This document shows positions 45,360 through 52,703 of a stretch of 64,000 nt of DNA, in pieces. How positions within the stretch are numbered: position 1 is the stretch's first letter; every line of letters starts with the position of its first letter. The position numbers and the translations under genes are program-made. The notes below the pieces were generated by a model. The model had not been told where the DNA came from. It ran no database searches and saw only the letters and a list, made by a program, of their open reading frames with translations. The DNA comes from Oceanicola granulosus HTCC2516 (GTDB lineage: Bacteria; Pseudomonadota; Alphaproteobacteria; Rhodobacterales; Rhodobacteraceae). The stretch spans positions 1,069,697 through 1,133,696 of the forward strand of contig NZ_CH724107.1 of assembly GCF_000153305.1 (NCBI RefSeq), in the 5' to 3' direction.

Positions 45360-45710
45360 ATGGCCACGACCACGCAGGCCAAGCAGGCCGCCCAGAAGAC
45401 CGCCGACGAGGCCGAGCTGTCGCTGAAGGAAGTCTCGGTGCAGCTCGAGGCGCTGAAGAGCGACATCGCCAACCTGACCAGCGCCATGAGCGAGTACGGC
45501 AAGGGCCGCGTGCGCGAGGCGAAGAGCTCGGCGGAGGGCTATGCCCGCACCGCGCGCGAGACGGCCGAGGAGCGTGTGGAACGGCTGCAGGCCGAGGCGG
45601 AGCGCTACGGGCGCGAGGCGCGCGACTTCGTGCACCAGCAGCCCGGCTCGGCGCTCGGCATCGCGGCGATCCTGGGGTTCATCGTGGGCCTCTTCGCGGC
45701 GCGCAAGTGA
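45360..45710 (+). CDS. DUF883 (ElaB/YqjD-like) membrane-anchored protein
   Basis: A 116-aa protein: a helical Ala/Glu/Lys-rich N-terminal part (ELSLKEVSVQLEALKSDIAN and on to ARTARETAEERVERLQAEAE) and one C-terminal membrane segment (SALGIAAILGFIVGLFAARK). In E. coli, family members are stationary-phase inner-membrane proteins that can bind ribosomes. AGGAG at 45349-45353 sets the start. It has its own perfect EcfG promoter, so it is probably stress-induced. Confidence 0.88.
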   Translation: MATTTQAKQAAQKTADEAELSLKEVSVQLEALKSDIANLTSAMSEYGKGRVREAKSSAEGYARTARETAEERVERLQAEAERYGREARDFVHQQPGSALGIAAILGFIVGLFAARK

Positions 45711-46078
45711 TCGGCACGTTGCTTGGACTGAGGACGACGCTGCGGGCGCAGGCGGCCCTCGCCGCCCGCCGCGCGGCGATCGGGGCGTTCGGGCTGGCGC
45801 TGTTGCTGATGGGGCTGTTCTTCCTGACGCTCGCCGCCTGGCTCGGGCTCGCCGCGGCGGTCGGGGCGGTGCTGGCGTCGCTGATCCTCGGCTTCCTGTT
45901 CGCGGGGCTCGGCTGCATCCTGCTCGTGATCGCCACGATGCGCCGCACCCGCGTCGCGCCTGCGCCGGTGGCCGCGCCCCCGCCCGCCGCGACGCCCGCC
46001 GGCGCGCTGTTCCCGGCGGCGGTGCAGGCGTTCATCGCCGGGCTGGTCGCGGGGCTCAATTCGGGACGGAAGAGGTAG
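45707..46078 (+). CDS. Holin-like/PqaA-type small membrane protein (phage holin superfamily III-like)
   Basis: A 123-aa protein starting at GTG 45707 within the previous stop (GTGA). Two membrane helices are close together (AIGAFGLALLLMGLFFLTLA, then AVGAVLASLILGFLFAGLGC), followed by an Ala/Pro-rich tail. The pattern DUF883 plus holin-III-like protein occurs in many non-phage stress loci, so the name does not imply phage. The role is unknown, presumably envelope-related. Confidence 0.75.
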   Translation: MIGTLLGLRTTLRAQAALAARRAAIGAFGLALLLMGLFFLTLAAWLGLAAAVGAVLASLILGFLFAGLGCILLVIATMRRTRVAPAPVAAPPPAATPAGALFPAAVQAFIAGLVAGLNSGRKR

Positions 46079-46436
46079 CGACCTGCAGGCAGGCGCGCAC
46101 GTGCGCGCCGATCTCGGCGGGCGAGAACGGCACGGGGACGTGGTGCAGCAGCGCCGCGCCCGGCCCCTGCCCCGGCCCATCGCCGCCGACCAGCACCATC
46201 CGCAGCGCCCGGCCCTTGAGGTGGTCGAACAGCTCGAGCGCCTCGGGCGAATCCTGCCCCGCCGACCAGAACACGAGATCGGGCTCGGCATCCTCCACCC
46301 AGCCGGTGCCGGACCAGTGCTCGATCTCCGCGTCGGACACGAACTCGCGGATCTCTCCCTCGAGGTCGAGCGCGAGCAGACGCACCGGCACCGCGATCAA
46401 CACACGGAAACGTTTGAATGACGGCGATTCGTCCAT
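46056..46436 (-). CDS. Receiver-like protein lacking phosphorylation residues (hypothetical)
   Basis: A 126-aa soluble protein. The order of predicted strands and helices resembles a response-regulator receiver: FRVLIAVPVRLLALDLEGEI, then EDAEPDLVFWSAGQDSPEAL, then ALRMVLVGGDG, then HHVPVPFSPAEIGAHVRACL. The acidic pair, the acceptor Asp (FWSAG at that place) and the Lys of the usual KPF motif (VPF here) are all absent, so it cannot be phosphorylated in the usual way. It sits beside the stress locus and overlaps the end of the holin-like gene by 23 bases. The receiver assignment is my inference. Confidence 0.6.
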   Translation of the reverse strand: MDESPSFKRFRVLIAVPVRLLALDLEGEIREFVSDAEIEHWSGTGWVEDAEPDLVFWSAGQDSPEALELFDHLKGRALRMVLVGGDGPGQGPGAALLHHVPVPFSPAEIGAHVRACLQVATSSVPN

Positions 46437-46446
46437 ACCCCATTAT

Positions 46447-46471
46447 GGAACGCCAAGTGCTTCCGTGCATT
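46447..46471 (+). promoter_or_regulatory. Near-consensus EcfG promoter before the Crp/Fnr gene
   Basis: GGAAC at 46447-46451, 16 bases, CATT at 46468-46471, one base off CGTT. Start codon 30 bases downstream. If used, transcription would begin after 46445, which favours the ATG at 46502 as the real start. Confidence 0.4.
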
Positions 46472-46501
46472 AAGGAAAGACATAACAAAGGTCGTTCCTC
46501 C

Positions 46502-47236
46502 ATGCCCGTCCCCTGCCGCAACTGCCCGCTGCGCCGCTGCGACATTTTCGCTCCGGTCACCGAGCAGGAACTCGCCTTTCTTCAGCGGTTCAAGTCGGGG
46601 GAGCTGAAGGTCGCGCCGGGGATGCAGCTGCTGATGGAAGGATCGAACTCGCCCCAGCTCTACACAGTGCTGGCGGGGCAAGGACTGCGCTACAAGACCT
46701 TCGCAAGCGGGCGGCGGCAGGTGCTGAACTTCGTCTTCCCCGGCGACTTCCTCGGCCTGCAGGCCGGGATGATGGGCGAGATGCACCACAGTGTCGAAGC
46801 GACAACCGAAATGGTGCTTTGCGTGTTCGACCGGAAGGAGTTCTTCAACATCTTCCGACATCACCCCGAGCGCGCCTACGACATCACATGGCTGGCCGCG
46901 ACCGAGGAGCACTTCCTCGGCGAGACGCTGGCGACGGTGGGGCAGCTTCCGGCGGTGGCGCGAATGGCGTGGGCGCTGATGCGGCTGTTCAACCGGGCCG
47001 AGGCCCTCGGGATGACCACCGGCGACAGCTTCCCGATGCCCTACCGCCAGCAGGACCTCGCCGACGCCCTCGGCCTGTCGCTGGTGCACACCAACAAGAC
47101 CCTCGCCCGCCTGCGCGACCACCAGATCGCGAGCTGGCACGACGGGCACATCAAGATTCACTCCCATGCCGGCCTCGCCGAGTCCGCCGGCGAGGAAGCC
47201 GGCGAGTCAGCCTGGATGACCCGGCCCCTCATCTAG
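46502..47236 (+). CDS. Crp/Fnr family transcriptional regulator
   Basis: A 244-aa regulator. Cyclic-nucleotide-type beta barrel (VLAGQGLRYKTFASGRRQVL, then NFVFPGDFLGLQAGMM), dimer helix, and C-terminal HTH (YRQQDLADALGLSLVHTNKT, then LARLRDHQIASW). The N-terminus MPVPCRNCPLRRCDIF holds Cys5, Cys8 and Cys13, and Cys107 lies in MVLCVFDRKEF, a spacing close to the four Fe-S ligands of FNR. An in-frame ATG at 46445 would precede the putative EcfG start point. Target genes are unknown. Confidence 0.87.
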   Translation: MPVPCRNCPLRRCDIFAPVTEQELAFLQRFKSGELKVAPGMQLLMEGSNSPQLYTVLAGQGLRYKTFASGRRQVLNFVFPGDFLGLQAGMMGEMHHSVEATTEMVLCVFDRKEFFNIFRHHPERAYDITWLAATEEHFLGETLATVGQLPAVARMAWALMRLFNRAEALGMTTGDSFPMPYRQQDLADALGLSLVHTNKTLARLRDHQIASWHDGHIKIHSHAGLAESAGEEAGESAWMTRPLI

Positions 47237-48109
47237 TTCGGGCGGACGCTCCTCCTCGAGTGCCTTGCGCGCCGCCTTCTCCGCCCGCCGCAGCCGCCGC
47301 AGCGCCGCGTTGAGCGCCGCGCCCAAGAGCACGAGGAAGGCGGAGATGTAGAGCCAAATCAGCAGCGCGATCACCGCCCCGATGGAGCCGTAGACCTCGT
47401 TGTAGCGGCCGAAGTTGGCGAGGTAGAGCGAGAAGCCGACGGACGCCGCGAGCCACAGCACCACCGCCAGCACCGCGCCGGGCGAGACCCAGCTCGGGCG
47501 ATCGCCGCGCGCGTTGGGGCCGAAGCGGTAGAGGATGCCGAGCCCCGCCAGCAGGATGAACAGCGCCACCAGCCAGCGCAGCGCCTCGAGCAGCCACGCC
47601 GCCGCAGCGCCGAGCTGCAGGAACGAGAACACGATGGGCGCGATGACCACCAGCAGCAGCGAGGCGACGGACACGCCGATCAGGCTGACCGTGAGCAGCA
47701 GCGCCACCATGATCTGGCGCAGCCCGCCCCGATTGGGCTGGCCGTGGATGGCGTTGAGCCCCTGCATGATCGACGCCACCCCCAGCCGCGCCGACCAGAG
47801 CGCGATCATCAGCGACAGCAGCGACGTCCAGCCGAGCTGGTCGGTGCGGGCGGCGAGGAGCGCGTTGATCTGCTCGGAGAAGAGCTTGTAGGCCTCGGCG
47901 GGGATGAACTCCTCCATCAGCTGGAGCTGCGCCGAGACGATGGCCGGATCGGCCACGAGGCCGAAGATGGCGATGATCGCGCCGATGGCGGGGAAGATCG
48001 CGACGATGCCGAAGAAGGCGCACCCGGCGGCGATGAGCCCGAGGTTCTTCTCGCCGATCTCCACCGCGACCGACTTCATCGCCTTCCACCACCGCCCCCG
48101 CTGGATCAT
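47207..48109 (-). CDS. YihY/virulence factor BrkB family membrane protein
   Basis: A 300-aa inner-membrane protein with about six helices. Family landmarks: LIAAGCAFFGIVAIFPAIGA, SARLGVASIMQGLNAIHGQP, WVSPGAVLAVVLWLAASVGF and YGSIGAVIALLIWLYISAFL, the last being the typical YihY ending. The last ~30 residues are charged. Despite older names (RNase BN, BrkB) the function is not established. The 3' end overlaps the Crp/Fnr gene by 30 bases, convergent. Confidence 0.9.
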   Translation of the reverse strand: MIQRGRWWKAMKSVAVEIGEKNLGLIAAGCAFFGIVAIFPAIGAIIAIFGLVADPAIVSAQLQLMEEFIPAEAYKLFSEQINALLAARTDQLGWTSLLSLMIALWSARLGVASIMQGLNAIHGQPNRGGLRQIMVALLLTVSLIGVSVASLLLVVIAPIVFSFLQLGAAAAWLLEALRWLVALFILLAGLGILYRFGPNARGDRPSWVSPGAVLAVVLWLAASVGFSLYLANFGRYNEVYGSIGAVIALLIWLYISAFLVLLGAALNAALRRLRRAEKAARKALEEERPPELDEGPGHPG

Positions 48110-48127
48110 GCGTCCTCCCTCACGCGA

Positions 48128-48152
48128 AAGGCCCGCCGCACGGACGGGCCTT
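48128..48152 (-). terminator. Terminator after the Rho-N/SAP-like gene
   Basis: AAGGCCCG (48128-48135) pairs perfectly with CGGGCCTT (48145-48152), loop 9. On the minus strand the second arm continues into CCTTTCG. It lies 38 bases after the stop of the leftward small gene and before yihY. Confidence 0.65.
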
Positions 48153-48189
48153 CATATGGCAACCGGACTGCGCAAAGCGGCGTCCGCTG

Positions 48190-48453
48190 TCAATGGTTGC
48201 GCAGGGCGTCGATGAGTTCGTCCTTGGACATGTCGGATCGGCCCTCGATGCCGATCTCCTGCGCGCGCCCGTAGAGGTCGTCCTTGCTCCAGTCCTCGTA
48301 GGCGGCCGACTTGCCGCCCTTCTTCGAGGGGTGCTGGTCCTCGTTGGCCTTGGCATTGGCGATGCGGGCCGCCTTCTCCTTCGACGCGCCGTCGTCGCGC
48401 AGCGCCTCGTAGGTGTCGTCGTCCTTGACCGAATTTCCATGCTTGCTGGACAT
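48190..48453 (-). CDS. DUF7218-like protein with Rho-N/SAP-like C-terminus
   Basis: An 87-aa hydrophilic protein: KDDDTYEALRDDGASKEKAA, then RIANAKANEDQHPSKKGGKS, then YEDWSKDDLYGRAQEIGIEG, ending SDMSKDELIDALRNH. The C-terminal helix-extended-helix resembles the Rho termination factor N-terminal/SAP fold, usually a nucleic-acid binder. Small proteins like this are widespread in alphaproteobacteria and other soil bacteria. The start at 48453 is the only Met before the conserved part. A near-consensus EcfG site lies 127 bases upstream. Confidence 0.82.
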   Translation of the reverse strand: MSSKHGNSVKDDDTYEALRDDGASKEKAARIANAKANEDQHPSKKGGKSAAYEDWSKDDLYGRAQEIGIEGRSDMSKDELIDALRNH

Positions 48454-48484
48454 GCGCTCGCTCTTCGTGGCTGTGGCGGAAGCG

Positions 48485-48543
48485 CCACGACCGATCGCGA
48501 CCTGAGGGACGAGGGGACAGGGATGGGTCGCGATCGGTCGTGG
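48485..48543. repeat. Perfect 18-bp inverted repeat
   Basis: 48485-48502 pairs with 48526-48543 without mismatch (arms contain CGACCGATCGCGACC), with a purine-rich 23-base spacer. It lies in the leader of the small leftward gene, downstream of the candidate EcfG site. There is no T-run on either side, so it does not look like a simple terminator. Confidence 0.7.
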
Positions 48544-48579
48544 ACTTTCACAGAGACCGTTGCCTCCGTCTGGAAAGGA

Positions 48580-48604
48580 AACCCGCGAGTCGGCGGCGGG
48601 TTCC
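48580..48604 (-). promoter_or_regulatory. Near-consensus EcfG promoter before the Rho-N/SAP-like gene
   Basis: On the minus strand GGAAC (48604-48600), 16 bases, GGTT (48583-48580), one base off CGTT. It lies right after the formate/nitrite-channel stop and 127 bases before the start codon at 48453. Confidence 0.4.
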
Positions 48605-48618
48605 CGAGGGACGCGCAA

Positions 48619-49473
48619 TTAGTGCGCTTGTTCGGTCTCCGGGTGGTACTCGTCCTTCACCTGGCCCCAGGCCATCGCCGCGAAGATCAGCGTGCCGCCC
48701 ACGACGTTGCCCGCGAAGACGGGGAGGAAGAAGTCGAAGACGCCCTCGTAGGCGCCCAGCCCGCCCTCGATCATCAGGAACGCCATCTCGACCGAGCCCG
48801 CCACCACGTGGGTGAAGTCGCCCAGCGCGATGAGCCAGGTGAAGACCATGATGACGAGGAACTCGGCCCCGCTCGTGACCAGCGGCATCATCCACACGAT
48901 CGCCGCCACGAGGATGCCCGCCGGCACGCCGCGCACGAAGCTCTCCCACGCGCCCATGCCGGTGGCGTGTTCGGAGAGGCCGCGGATCGTCGGGATCACC
49001 TCCTCGGGCATCGCGCCGACCTGCGCCAGCCACCAGCCCGCGACGAAGGCCCCGACCACATTGGCGCCCAGCACGATGGCCCAGAGGCGGAGCACCCGCA
49101 TCAGGTTGCGCAGGGTGGGCGCCTGCATGAAGGGCAGCACGGTGGTGATGGTGTTCTCGGTGAAGAGCTGCATCCGGCCCAGGATCACCAGCAGGAAGCC
49201 GAAGGAATAGCCGAGGTTCTCGACGATGTACGTCCAGCTCTGCCCCTGGGGCAGGTAGGTGCGCAGCAGCGCCTCGCCGATGACGGAGAAGGAGATCAGC
49301 ACGCCGGCCGCGATGCCGGCCCAGAACAGCGAGCGCTGTGTCCGTTCGAGCTCTTCCTCGCCGTCGCGCCGGATCACCTCGTAGACGAGCTTGGAGCGCA
49401 GCTTGGCCGCGTCCTTCACCAGCTTCTCGTCCGATATATCGCGCAGCCGTTCTTCGGCGCCCCGCTTGGACAT
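48619..49473 (-). CDS. Formate/nitrite transporter family protein
   Basis: A 284-aa inner-membrane channel of the FNT family, YfdC-like branch. A charged cytoplasmic N-terminus of ~45 residues is followed by six helices. FLLVILGRMQLFTENTITTV and LRLWAIVLGANVVGAFVAGW are FNT signatures, and LGDFTHVVAGSVEMAFLM holds the central His. FNT channels pass small monovalent anions such as formate, nitrite or hydrosulfide. A perfect EcfG promoter lies 29 bases before the start, so here it appears to be stress-induced. The anion it carries is unknown. Confidence 0.9.
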   Translation of the reverse strand: MSKRGAEERLRDISDEKLVKDAAKLRSKLVYEVIRRDGEEELERTQRSLFWAGIAAGVLISFSVIGEALLRTYLPQGQSWTYIVENLGYSFGFLLVILGRMQLFTENTITTVLPFMQAPTLRNLMRVLRLWAIVLGANVVGAFVAGWWLAQVGAMPEEVIPTIRGLSEHATGMGAWESFVRGVPAGILVAAIVWMMPLVTSGAEFLVIMVFTWLIALGDFTHVVAGSVEMAFLMIEGGLGAYEGVFDFFLPVFAGNVVGGTLIFAAMAWGQVKDEYHPETEQAH

Positions 49474-49501
49474 GCATCATCCCCCGTCTGAGTCGGGGCT
49501 A

Positions 49502-49527
49502 AACGCTGCGGTGCGGCAGGCGGTTCC
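49502..49527 (-). promoter_or_regulatory. EcfG-type promoter of the formate/nitrite channel gene
   Basis: On the minus strand GGAAC (49527-49523), 17 bases, CGTT (49505-49502). Perfect consensus, 28 bases before the start codon at 49473, in the 64-base gap after otsA. Confidence 0.8.
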
Positions 49528-49537
49528 CCGCTCTATG

Positions 49538-50908
49538 TCAGGCGACACGCATCTGTGGCTGGTTCTGGAGCGAGCGCAGGAAGGAATTCGTCCACCAGTC
49601 GATATCCGTCTCACGGATCACCTGCATCATCGACAGCCAGCGGGCCCGGCGTTCGTGCAGGTCCATCTTCAGGGCCTGATCGATGGCCTCGGCCATGCTG
49701 ACGGTGTCGTAGGGGTTGACCATCAGCGCCCCGTCGAGCTGCTCGGCGGCGCCGGCGAAGTGCGACAGGATCAGCACGCCGGGGTCGGCGCCGTCCTGGG
49801 CGGCGACGTATTCCTTGGCGACGAGGTTCATCCCGTCCGCCAGCGGTGTCACCAGACATACGTCGGCGCGGCGGTAGAGGCCGGCGACCACGTCGCGCGG
49901 CAGCGGACGGCGCAGGTAGCGGATCGGGGTCCAGTCGAGTTCGGCGTGCTCGCCATTGACCGAGCCGGCCATGCTCTCGAGCTGGACGCGGATGTCCTTG
50001 TAGGCCTCCACGTCCTCGCGCGAGGGCGGTGCGACCTGGATCATCGTGGCGTGCGGCAGGTTCTTGTCGCGCATGGACAGGTACTTGCCGAACGCCTCGA
50101 AGCGGTTGGGCAGGCCCTTGGAATAGTCGAGCCGGTCGACGCCGAGGATCAGCTTCTGGTTCGTCGGCAGGTCGGTGATGGTGATGTCGGCGCGCTCGGC
50201 GGCGTCGCGGAACGCGTCGACGTCGATGCCGATGGGGAAGCTGCGGACCTCGAAGTGACGGGTGTCGAGCTTCATGCGGCCGCGCAGGGTGAACTCGGCC
50301 GCGGTGTCGCCACGCAGCCATTCGAGGCAGGCGGAGACGTCGCGCTGGGTCTGCAGGCCGATCAGGTCGTAGGCGGCGATCCAGTGCGGCAGCTGCTTGC
50401 GGTCGGGCAGCGCGGCGATGTCGGAGGGGTTGGGGAACGGGATGTGCAGGAAATAGCCCATCCGGTTGTCCAGGCCCAGCTTGCGCAACTCGGCGGCGAG
50501 CGGCAGGAAGTGGTAGTCGTGGATCCACAGCACGTCGTTCGGCTCGATCACCTCGGCGATGAGCTGCGCGACGCGGGCGTTGACGCCCATGTACTGGTCG
50601 CGGTCGCCCTGGTCGACGTCGATCAGGTCGGCGCGGTGGTGGAAGAGCGGCCACAGGACGGAGTTGGCGTAGCCGAGGTAGAAGCCCTCGTGCTCGGCCT
50701 TCGTCAGGTCGAAGGCGAGACGGGTGTACTTGTCGTCGGCCAGCGTCTTGAGGCCGCCCGGTTCATCGACGACCTGGCCGGACGAGCCGATCCAGATCCC
50801 CCCGCGCGACTCCAGCGCTTCGTGCAACGCCACGACGAGGCCGCCCGACGGCGCCGCCTCGGTGGGAATGCGGTTGGAGACAACGATGAGACGCCCCTGT
50901 TGTGACAT
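49538..50908 (-). CDS. otsA: Trehalose-6-phosphate synthase OtsA
   Basis: A 456-aa GT20 enzyme joining UDP-glucose and glucose-6-phosphate. It opens RLIVVSNRIPTEAAPSGGL. Substrate-site stretches include WPLFHHRADL, LWIHDYHFLPLAAELRKLGL, ILGVDRLDYSKGLPNRFEAF and TPLADGMNLVAKEYVAAQ, ending FAGAAEQLDGALMVNPYD. Length as in E. coli OtsA. It follows otsB by six bases, transcribed from the EcfG promoter ahead of otsB. Trehalose protects against osmotic and desiccation stress. Confidence 0.96.
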   Translation of the reverse strand: MSQQGRLIVVSNRIPTEAAPSGGLVVALHEALESRGGIWIGSSGQVVDEPGGLKTLADDKYTRLAFDLTKAEHEGFYLGYANSVLWPLFHHRADLIDVDQGDRDQYMGVNARVAQLIAEVIEPNDVLWIHDYHFLPLAAELRKLGLDNRMGYFLHIPFPNPSDIAALPDRKQLPHWIAAYDLIGLQTQRDVSACLEWLRGDTAAEFTLRGRMKLDTRHFEVRSFPIGIDVDAFRDAAERADITITDLPTNQKLILGVDRLDYSKGLPNRFEAFGKYLSMRDKNLPHATMIQVAPPSREDVEAYKDIRVQLESMAGSVNGEHAELDWTPIRYLRRPLPRDVVAGLYRRADVCLVTPLADGMNLVAKEYVAAQDGADPGVLILSHFAGAAEQLDGALMVNPYDTVSMAEAIDQALKMDLHERRARWLSMMQVIRETDIDWWTNSFLRSLQNQPQMRVA

Positions 50909-50914
50909 CGCCCG

Positions 50915-51703
50915 TCAATCCTCTAGCCAGAGTTCGAGTTGATCACGCACCGCCGCCGGCTCCGGCAGGCGGTAGTTGGCGCCCGTCTCGCCGGGGCCGA
51001 CCTTGACGGCGAGGCCGTCCTGCTGTCCGGCGACCCACTCGAGCGCGGGCTCGTCGGTGACGTCGTCGCCGAAGAAGACGGGGCAGCGGCCCGCGAAGGC
51101 CGCGGTCTTCATCATGCGCTTGATCGAAGCGTCCTTGCTGATCCCCTTCGGGCGCAGCTCGTAGGCCATCTTGGAGTGGTGCAGATCGAAATCCTCGTGC
51201 GCCGTCTCCAGCGCGTGGAGGAAGGCGTAGGCGTCGGGCTCCTGCTCGGGCACCTGGCGGAAATGCAGCACCACGCCCGTCGGCTTGCGCTCGGCGATCA
51301 GGCCCTCGTGGGTGGCGGCGAAGGCCTCGACCATGTCGCCGAGCCGGTGGACGACATCGCTCTCGGCCAGCGGGTGCGGATTGGTCTCGCCGTCGTAGCG
51401 CTCCTCGGCCCCGTGGCAGCCGATGACATTGCCCTCGTAGCCGCCGAGGAACTGGCTGACGACCGAGATCGGGCGCCCGGTGACGATCACCAGCCGGCCG
51501 TCGGTCGCCGCGTCGAGGCGGCGCATCAAGTCGGGCATCCCGGACGGAACGGCGACGCCGGAGGGGGTGTCGGCGAGGTCGACGAGGGTGCCGTCGAAGT
51601 CAAGAAACAACGCTGCGCGGGAGAGGTCGAGGTCGGGAAGCTCTGGGTCGGCGAACTTGGCGCCGTGCGGTTCGGCCATGAAACCTATCATTTCGTAATA
51701 CAT
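50915..51703 (-). CDS. otsB: Trehalose-phosphatase OtsB
   Basis: A 262-aa HAD-type phosphatase releasing trehalose from trehalose-6-phosphate. The nucleophile motif is LFLDFDGTLVDLADTPSGV, LVIVTGRPISVVSQFLGG is motif II, and PVFFGDDVTDEPALEWV is motif IV with the Mg-binding Asp residues. Start ATG 51703 has GGGGGA upstream; later in-frame Met codons at 51691 and 51679 are less well placed. First gene of the otsBA operon, with a perfect EcfG promoter 47 bases upstream. Confidence 0.95.
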   Translation of the reverse strand: MYYEMIGFMAEPHGAKFADPELPDLDLSRAALFLDFDGTLVDLADTPSGVAVPSGMPDLMRRLDAATDGRLVIVTGRPISVVSQFLGGYEGNVIGCHGAEERYDGETNPHPLAESDVVHRLGDMVEAFAATHEGLIAERKPTGVVLHFRQVPEQEPDAYAFLHALETAHEDFDLHHSKMAYELRPKGISKDASIKRMMKTAAFAGRCPVFFGDDVTDEPALEWVAGQQDGLAVKVGPGETGANYRLPEPAAVRDQLELWLED

Positions 51704-51750
51704 CGTGTGGATCCCCCCATCGCCCGGCCAGCAGGGCCGCGCCCTAGTCT

Positions 51751-51776
51751 AACGCATCAGATGCAGGTGTCGTTCC
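51751..51776 (-). promoter_or_regulatory. EcfG-type promoter of otsBA
   Basis: On the minus strand GGAAC (51776-51772), 17 bases, CGTT (51754-51751). Perfect consensus in front of the trehalose genes, a classic output of the general stress response. Confidence 0.8.
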
Positions 51777-52079
51777 TCGCCAACACGCAAGAATTATGCG
51801 GTGCGCGTCCTTGGCAGCCGCGCTGCCTGCATGCTGGCCGACATGCCTCCCAGACAGGCAGCATTATGACCCGGAAACGGTGCGTTCTGCAAGTAAATCC
51901 ACCCCAGGTTGCATCACAATCCACCACACCCTCTGGGGACAAGATGGCAAAACCGTGGCCGGCCCGCTACTTGGCCGGTGGGCGGCGAAATGCTGCGCCC
52001 CGGGGGGATGGGGTCTCGAAACCCGGGGCCGCGTCGGGGTAAGAGCGAAGCACCCATCACAGGTCCGGAGTCGAGCGAC
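51777..52079. other. Intergenic region between otsBA and the P-loop kinase gene
   Basis: About 300 bases with no supported gene. It holds an 8-bp inverted repeat GCTGCCTG/CAGGCAGC (51822-51829/51855-51862) and is less GC-rich than its surroundings up to about 51950. It must carry the promoter for the rightward kinase gene, but I see no clear consensus. Confidence 0.5.
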
Positions 52080-52703
52080 GTGATCGATGTCACCGAAGAG
52101 GTCAACCAGCTGGCCGACGCGATCCATGCCGCCCGCGCCAGCCGCGAGCGGGTGATGGTCGCCGTGGCGGGGGCGCCGGGGTCGGGCAAGTCGACCTTCG
52201 CCGCCGAGCTGCACCGCCGGCTGAGCCTGCAGAAGGTGCGCTGCGCCGCGATCCCCATGGACGGCTTCCACCTCGACAACGCGGTTCTGGAAGCGCGCGG
52301 GCTGAAGCTGCGCAAGGGCGCGCCCGAGACGTTCGACTCGCTCGGCTTCCTCAACGCGATGCGCCGGCTGCGCGAGGGCGACGAGGTGGTGCTGCCGATC
52401 TTCGACCGCACCCGCGACATCGCCATCGCCGGGGCGGTGGTGGTCGAGCCGTCGTGCCAGGTGGTCATCGTCGAGGGCAACTACCTGCTGTTCAACGAGC
52501 GCCCCTGGCTGGCGCTCGCGCCGCTCTGGGACATCTCCGCGCGCCTCGACGTTCCCGTCGCCGAGCTGCGCGCGCGGCTGATCCAGCGCTGGCTGAGCCA
52601 CGGCCTCAGCCGCACCGCCGCCACCCAGCGCGCCGAGCGCAACGACATCCCCAACGCCCTGCGGGTGGTGGAGAAGTCGCTCGAGGCCGACTTTATCCTT
52701 TGA
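52080..52703 (+). CDS. Nucleoside/nucleotide kinase family P-loop protein
   Basis: A 207-aa cytoplasmic kinase of the uridine kinase/phosphoribulokinase/PanK fold. Walker A VAGAPGSGKSTFAAEL is near residues 30-45, followed by AIPMDGFHLDNAVLEARGL (the DGFH motif of the family), PIFDRTRDIAIAGA and VVIVEGNYLLFNERPW. Related proteins are often called fructose-transport kinase (FrcK) or pantothenate kinase-like; the substrate is not evident. Start GTG 52080 with GGAG nine bases upstream. It lies 228 bases before glgC. Confidence 0.8.
   Translation: MIDVTEEVNQLADAIHAARASRERVMVAVAGAPGSGKSTFAAELHRRLSLQKVRCAAIPMDGFHLDNAVLEARGLKLRKGAPETFDSLGFLNAMRRLREGDEVVLPIFDRTRDIAIAGAVVVEPSCQVVIVEGNYLLFNERPWLALAPLWDISARLDVPVAELRARLIQRWLSHGLSRTAATQRAERNDIPNALRVVEKSLEADFIL

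Noticed and set aside
45707-46078. Holin-like gene considered as a sign of prophage
   Set aside because: No other phage gene is near; it is GTGA-coupled to a DUF883 gene under an EcfG promoter, a common stress-gene pair.
49482-49498. Hairpin CCCCG/CGGGG that would cover the ribosome site of the formate/nitrite-channel gene
   Set aside because: The expected transcript from the EcfG promoter would start about at the 5' arm, so the stem would probably not form; it is also only 5 bp.
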